Shown piece by piece: positions 15,007 through 16,165 of a stretch of DNA of 16,165 bases. The notes beneath the pieces are model-generated. The model was not told where the DNA came from. It made no database searches and worked only from the letters and a program-made list of their open reading frames with translations. Numbering within the stretch: position 1 is the first letter of the stretch; each line of letters opens with the position of its first letter. The position numbers and the translations under genes were made by a program. The stretch is from Parcubacteria group bacterium RIFCSPHIGHO2_01_FULL_47_10b (GTDB lineage Bacteria > Patescibacteriota > Minisyncoccia > 2-01-FULL-47-10): contig MHXC01000060.1 in assembly GCA_001824325.1 (NCBI GenBank), forward strand, positions 15,250 through 31,414, given 5' to 3'.

Positions 15007-16086
15007 ATGGTCAGTCAATGTAGACATGGTCTAGATCCGAGCTGTTGCTCTTTTTGTAAAGGCCCGAGAGAGCCACGCAGGAGAGAACCGTCTCATGGGG
15101 ATGTGCAAACGACTTCTTTTGGAGAAAAAGCAGTCAAAACAAAACTTTCGCATGCGGGCAGATTTGTACTGGTGGCAACACGAGGAGCCAGAGCGGGAAT
15201 AACTACCTTTATGGCAGTGGACGAAAGCACGATCTTCGTGCATTTTGATGGACACATGTTCGTCTGGGTTCTTAAACAGGTCCTTGGGAGGGCTCCGAAT
15301 TTGAAAACCATCTCCGTCATCCCGAGCCAACTGAATAGAGTTGGAGAACAGCACCGGAAACTTTGTGAGCAGCATGCCGTTCATATTGTTACAGGCCGTT
15401 GGCGACCCGAACTGGCTTGGGCGAAAGGTGAAAATCGATCACACTTCTATCAAGGGCAGCGTGAATTCCTCACATCTTTATCGGGCGAACAGAAGGACCT
15501 ATTCGATGAGCTCTTATTGTTTCAGTTTGAAGAGGCTCAAATAGTCACGAGGTATTTTTGTCTGAACGGCGATGAGTATATTCCAGAGTATAAAGTTGCA
15601 GACCTATTCGGTTTCGGGAAGAATACTCAAGCTGTATCAGATAGGATAAACACTGTTCTAAAATACCTTGACGTTAGCTTTGAGGTTGGCAAAGCTGCTT
15701 CGCGACGCGCTCGATACTTACAGCTGCGCGTTTTACGACTTCGGCTGAAAATCGGATTAAACTTAGAGGCGGTCGCTCTTTCTGAGTGCCTTACAGAAAA
15801 AGCCAAAGAGCTTGGCATTCCGAGACTACCAGCAGGCCTTCCCATTTCTTTGCTGGAGACATTCGAAAATCTTATCAGAATTGGGAAGAAGTCAGGGCAA
15901 CTCGACGATCTCAAGGCGATGCACCCACGTTGGTATGAGGTGATCGCAACGAGGTTTGGCCTTGAGGACTCTCGCTTCAAGAGTTTAGAGGAAACGGGGA
16001 AGATTGTAGGTTCCATCTCGAAGGAACGGACACGGCAGATTGAAGAGAGAGGCTTTGAGTTTTTAGGTCTTGAACCTGATAGCTAG
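15007..16086 (+). CDS. Cys-cluster protein with sigma-70 region-4-like helix-turn-helix
   Basis: The 359-residue protein is not a recognised family as a whole. The N-terminus has a C5-x-H7 pair followed by C13, C14 and C17 (CRHGLDPSCCSFC), a likely zinc site. Residues 20-48 are basic and flexible. Residues 50-150 form an alpha/beta-looking domain (GRFVLVATRG, STIFVHFDGHMFVWVLKQVL, LKTISVIPSQL). Residues 160-225 include a helix-turn-helix-like stretch (VADLFGFGKNTQAVSDRI). Residues 313-353 resemble sigma-70 region 4: a helix, SLEETGKIVGSISKERTRQI, then EERGFEFL, close to the family's SLEEIG..LGVSRERVRQIE. Regions 2 and 3 of sigma factors are absent, so it is probably a DNA-binding regulator and not a complete sigma factor. 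It has its own promoter and one of only two strong Shine-Dalgarno sites in the window, hinting at acquisition from elsewhere. Confidence 0.65.
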   Translation: MVSQCRHGLDPSCCSFCKGPREPRRREPSHGDVQTTSFGEKAVKTKLSHAGRFVLVATRGARAGITTFMAVDESTIFVHFDGHMFVWVLKQVLGRAPNLKTISVIPSQLNRVGEQHRKLCEQHAVHIVTGRWRPELAWAKGENRSHFYQGQREFLTSLSGEQKDLFDELLLFQFEEAQIVTRYFCLNGDEYIPEYKVADLFGFGKNTQAVSDRINTVLKYLDVSFEVGKAASRRARYLQLRVLRLRLKIGLNLEAVALSECLTEKAKELGIPRLPAGLPISLLETFENLIRIGKKSGQLDDLKAMHPRWYEVIATRFGLEDSRFKSLEETGKIVGSISKERTRQIEERGFEFLGLEPDS

Positions 16087-16132
16087 TTAATTCGAACTTA
16101 CAAAAATTGAAAGGGCTAACAATGAAAAAGGA

Positions 16133-16159
16133 GCGACCCGCAAGCAAACTGCGGGTCGC
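16133..16159 (-). terminator. Strong hairpin, probably a terminator for minus-strand transcripts
   Basis: GCGACCCGCA (16133-16142) and TGCGGGTCGC (16150-16159) form a perfect 10-base GC-rich stem with a 7-base loop. On the plus strand the next bases (GACATT) are not a T-run. On the minus strand the stem is followed by TCCTTTTTC, as in an intrinsic terminator. It would therefore stop a convergent gene lying right of the window, and might also end the 15007 transcript. Confidence 0.55.
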
Positions 16160-16165
16160 GACATT

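Noticed and set aside
16122..16165. ATG opening a frame that runs off the window end
   Set aside because: The frame reads through a perfect 10-base hairpin, better explained as a terminator. Only 14 codons are visible.

Overview
The window reads as a chromosomal segment of a small-genome bacterium, most likely a member of Patescibacteria (Candidate Phyla Radiation). That assignment is an inference from gene content: a uvrA/nucleotidyltransferase pair, hicBA, CIRCE-controlled groESL, a LemA-HtpX-DUF3137-like run, many small membrane proteins, and a near absence of Shine-Dalgarno sites. No marker gene such as 16S rRNA is present. Genes use the standard bacterial code: TGA acts as a stop and no long reading frame contains an in-frame TGA. 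Almost every start lacks a Shine-Dalgarno sequence. Several genes instead have a -10 box about 20-30 bases upstream, and hicB appears nearly leaderless.

Bases 1-4501: uvrA (nucleotide excision repair) is followed after 7 bases by a nucleotidyltransferase-domain protein. A HicB/HicA toxin-antitoxin pair follows on the minus strand. Bases 4502-6690: a divergent control region holds a hicBA promoter and, on the other side, a perfect CIRCE operator wrapped around the -35 box of groESL. GroES and GroEL follow. Bases 6736-9361: an extended -10 promoter leads a tight run of a small membrane protein, LemA, the membrane protease HtpX and a DUF3137-like membrane protein, plausibly an envelope-stress operon. 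Bases 9457-11263: a multi-pass membrane protein carries a pseudopilin-like C-terminal domain, followed by a Tic20/DUF4870-like membrane protein.

At 11277-11366 lies tRNA-Ser(GGA) with encoded CCA and its own promoter. The gene content changes downstream: a HAD hydrolase with different codon use, preceded by what looks like a fragment of another tRNA 3' end; a small tail-anchored protein; a 10-base G tract; an SPFH-like membrane protein with a strong Shine-Dalgarno; a DUF5678 protein with a truncated retropepsin-like protease behind it; a VOC-fold protein; and a 359-residue protein with an N-terminal Cys cluster and a C-terminal sigma-70 region-4-like helix-turn-helix. This right part has wider spacing, a broken gene and mixed translation signals, and looks like an accessory region. 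The last protein is the strongest candidate for something undescribed.
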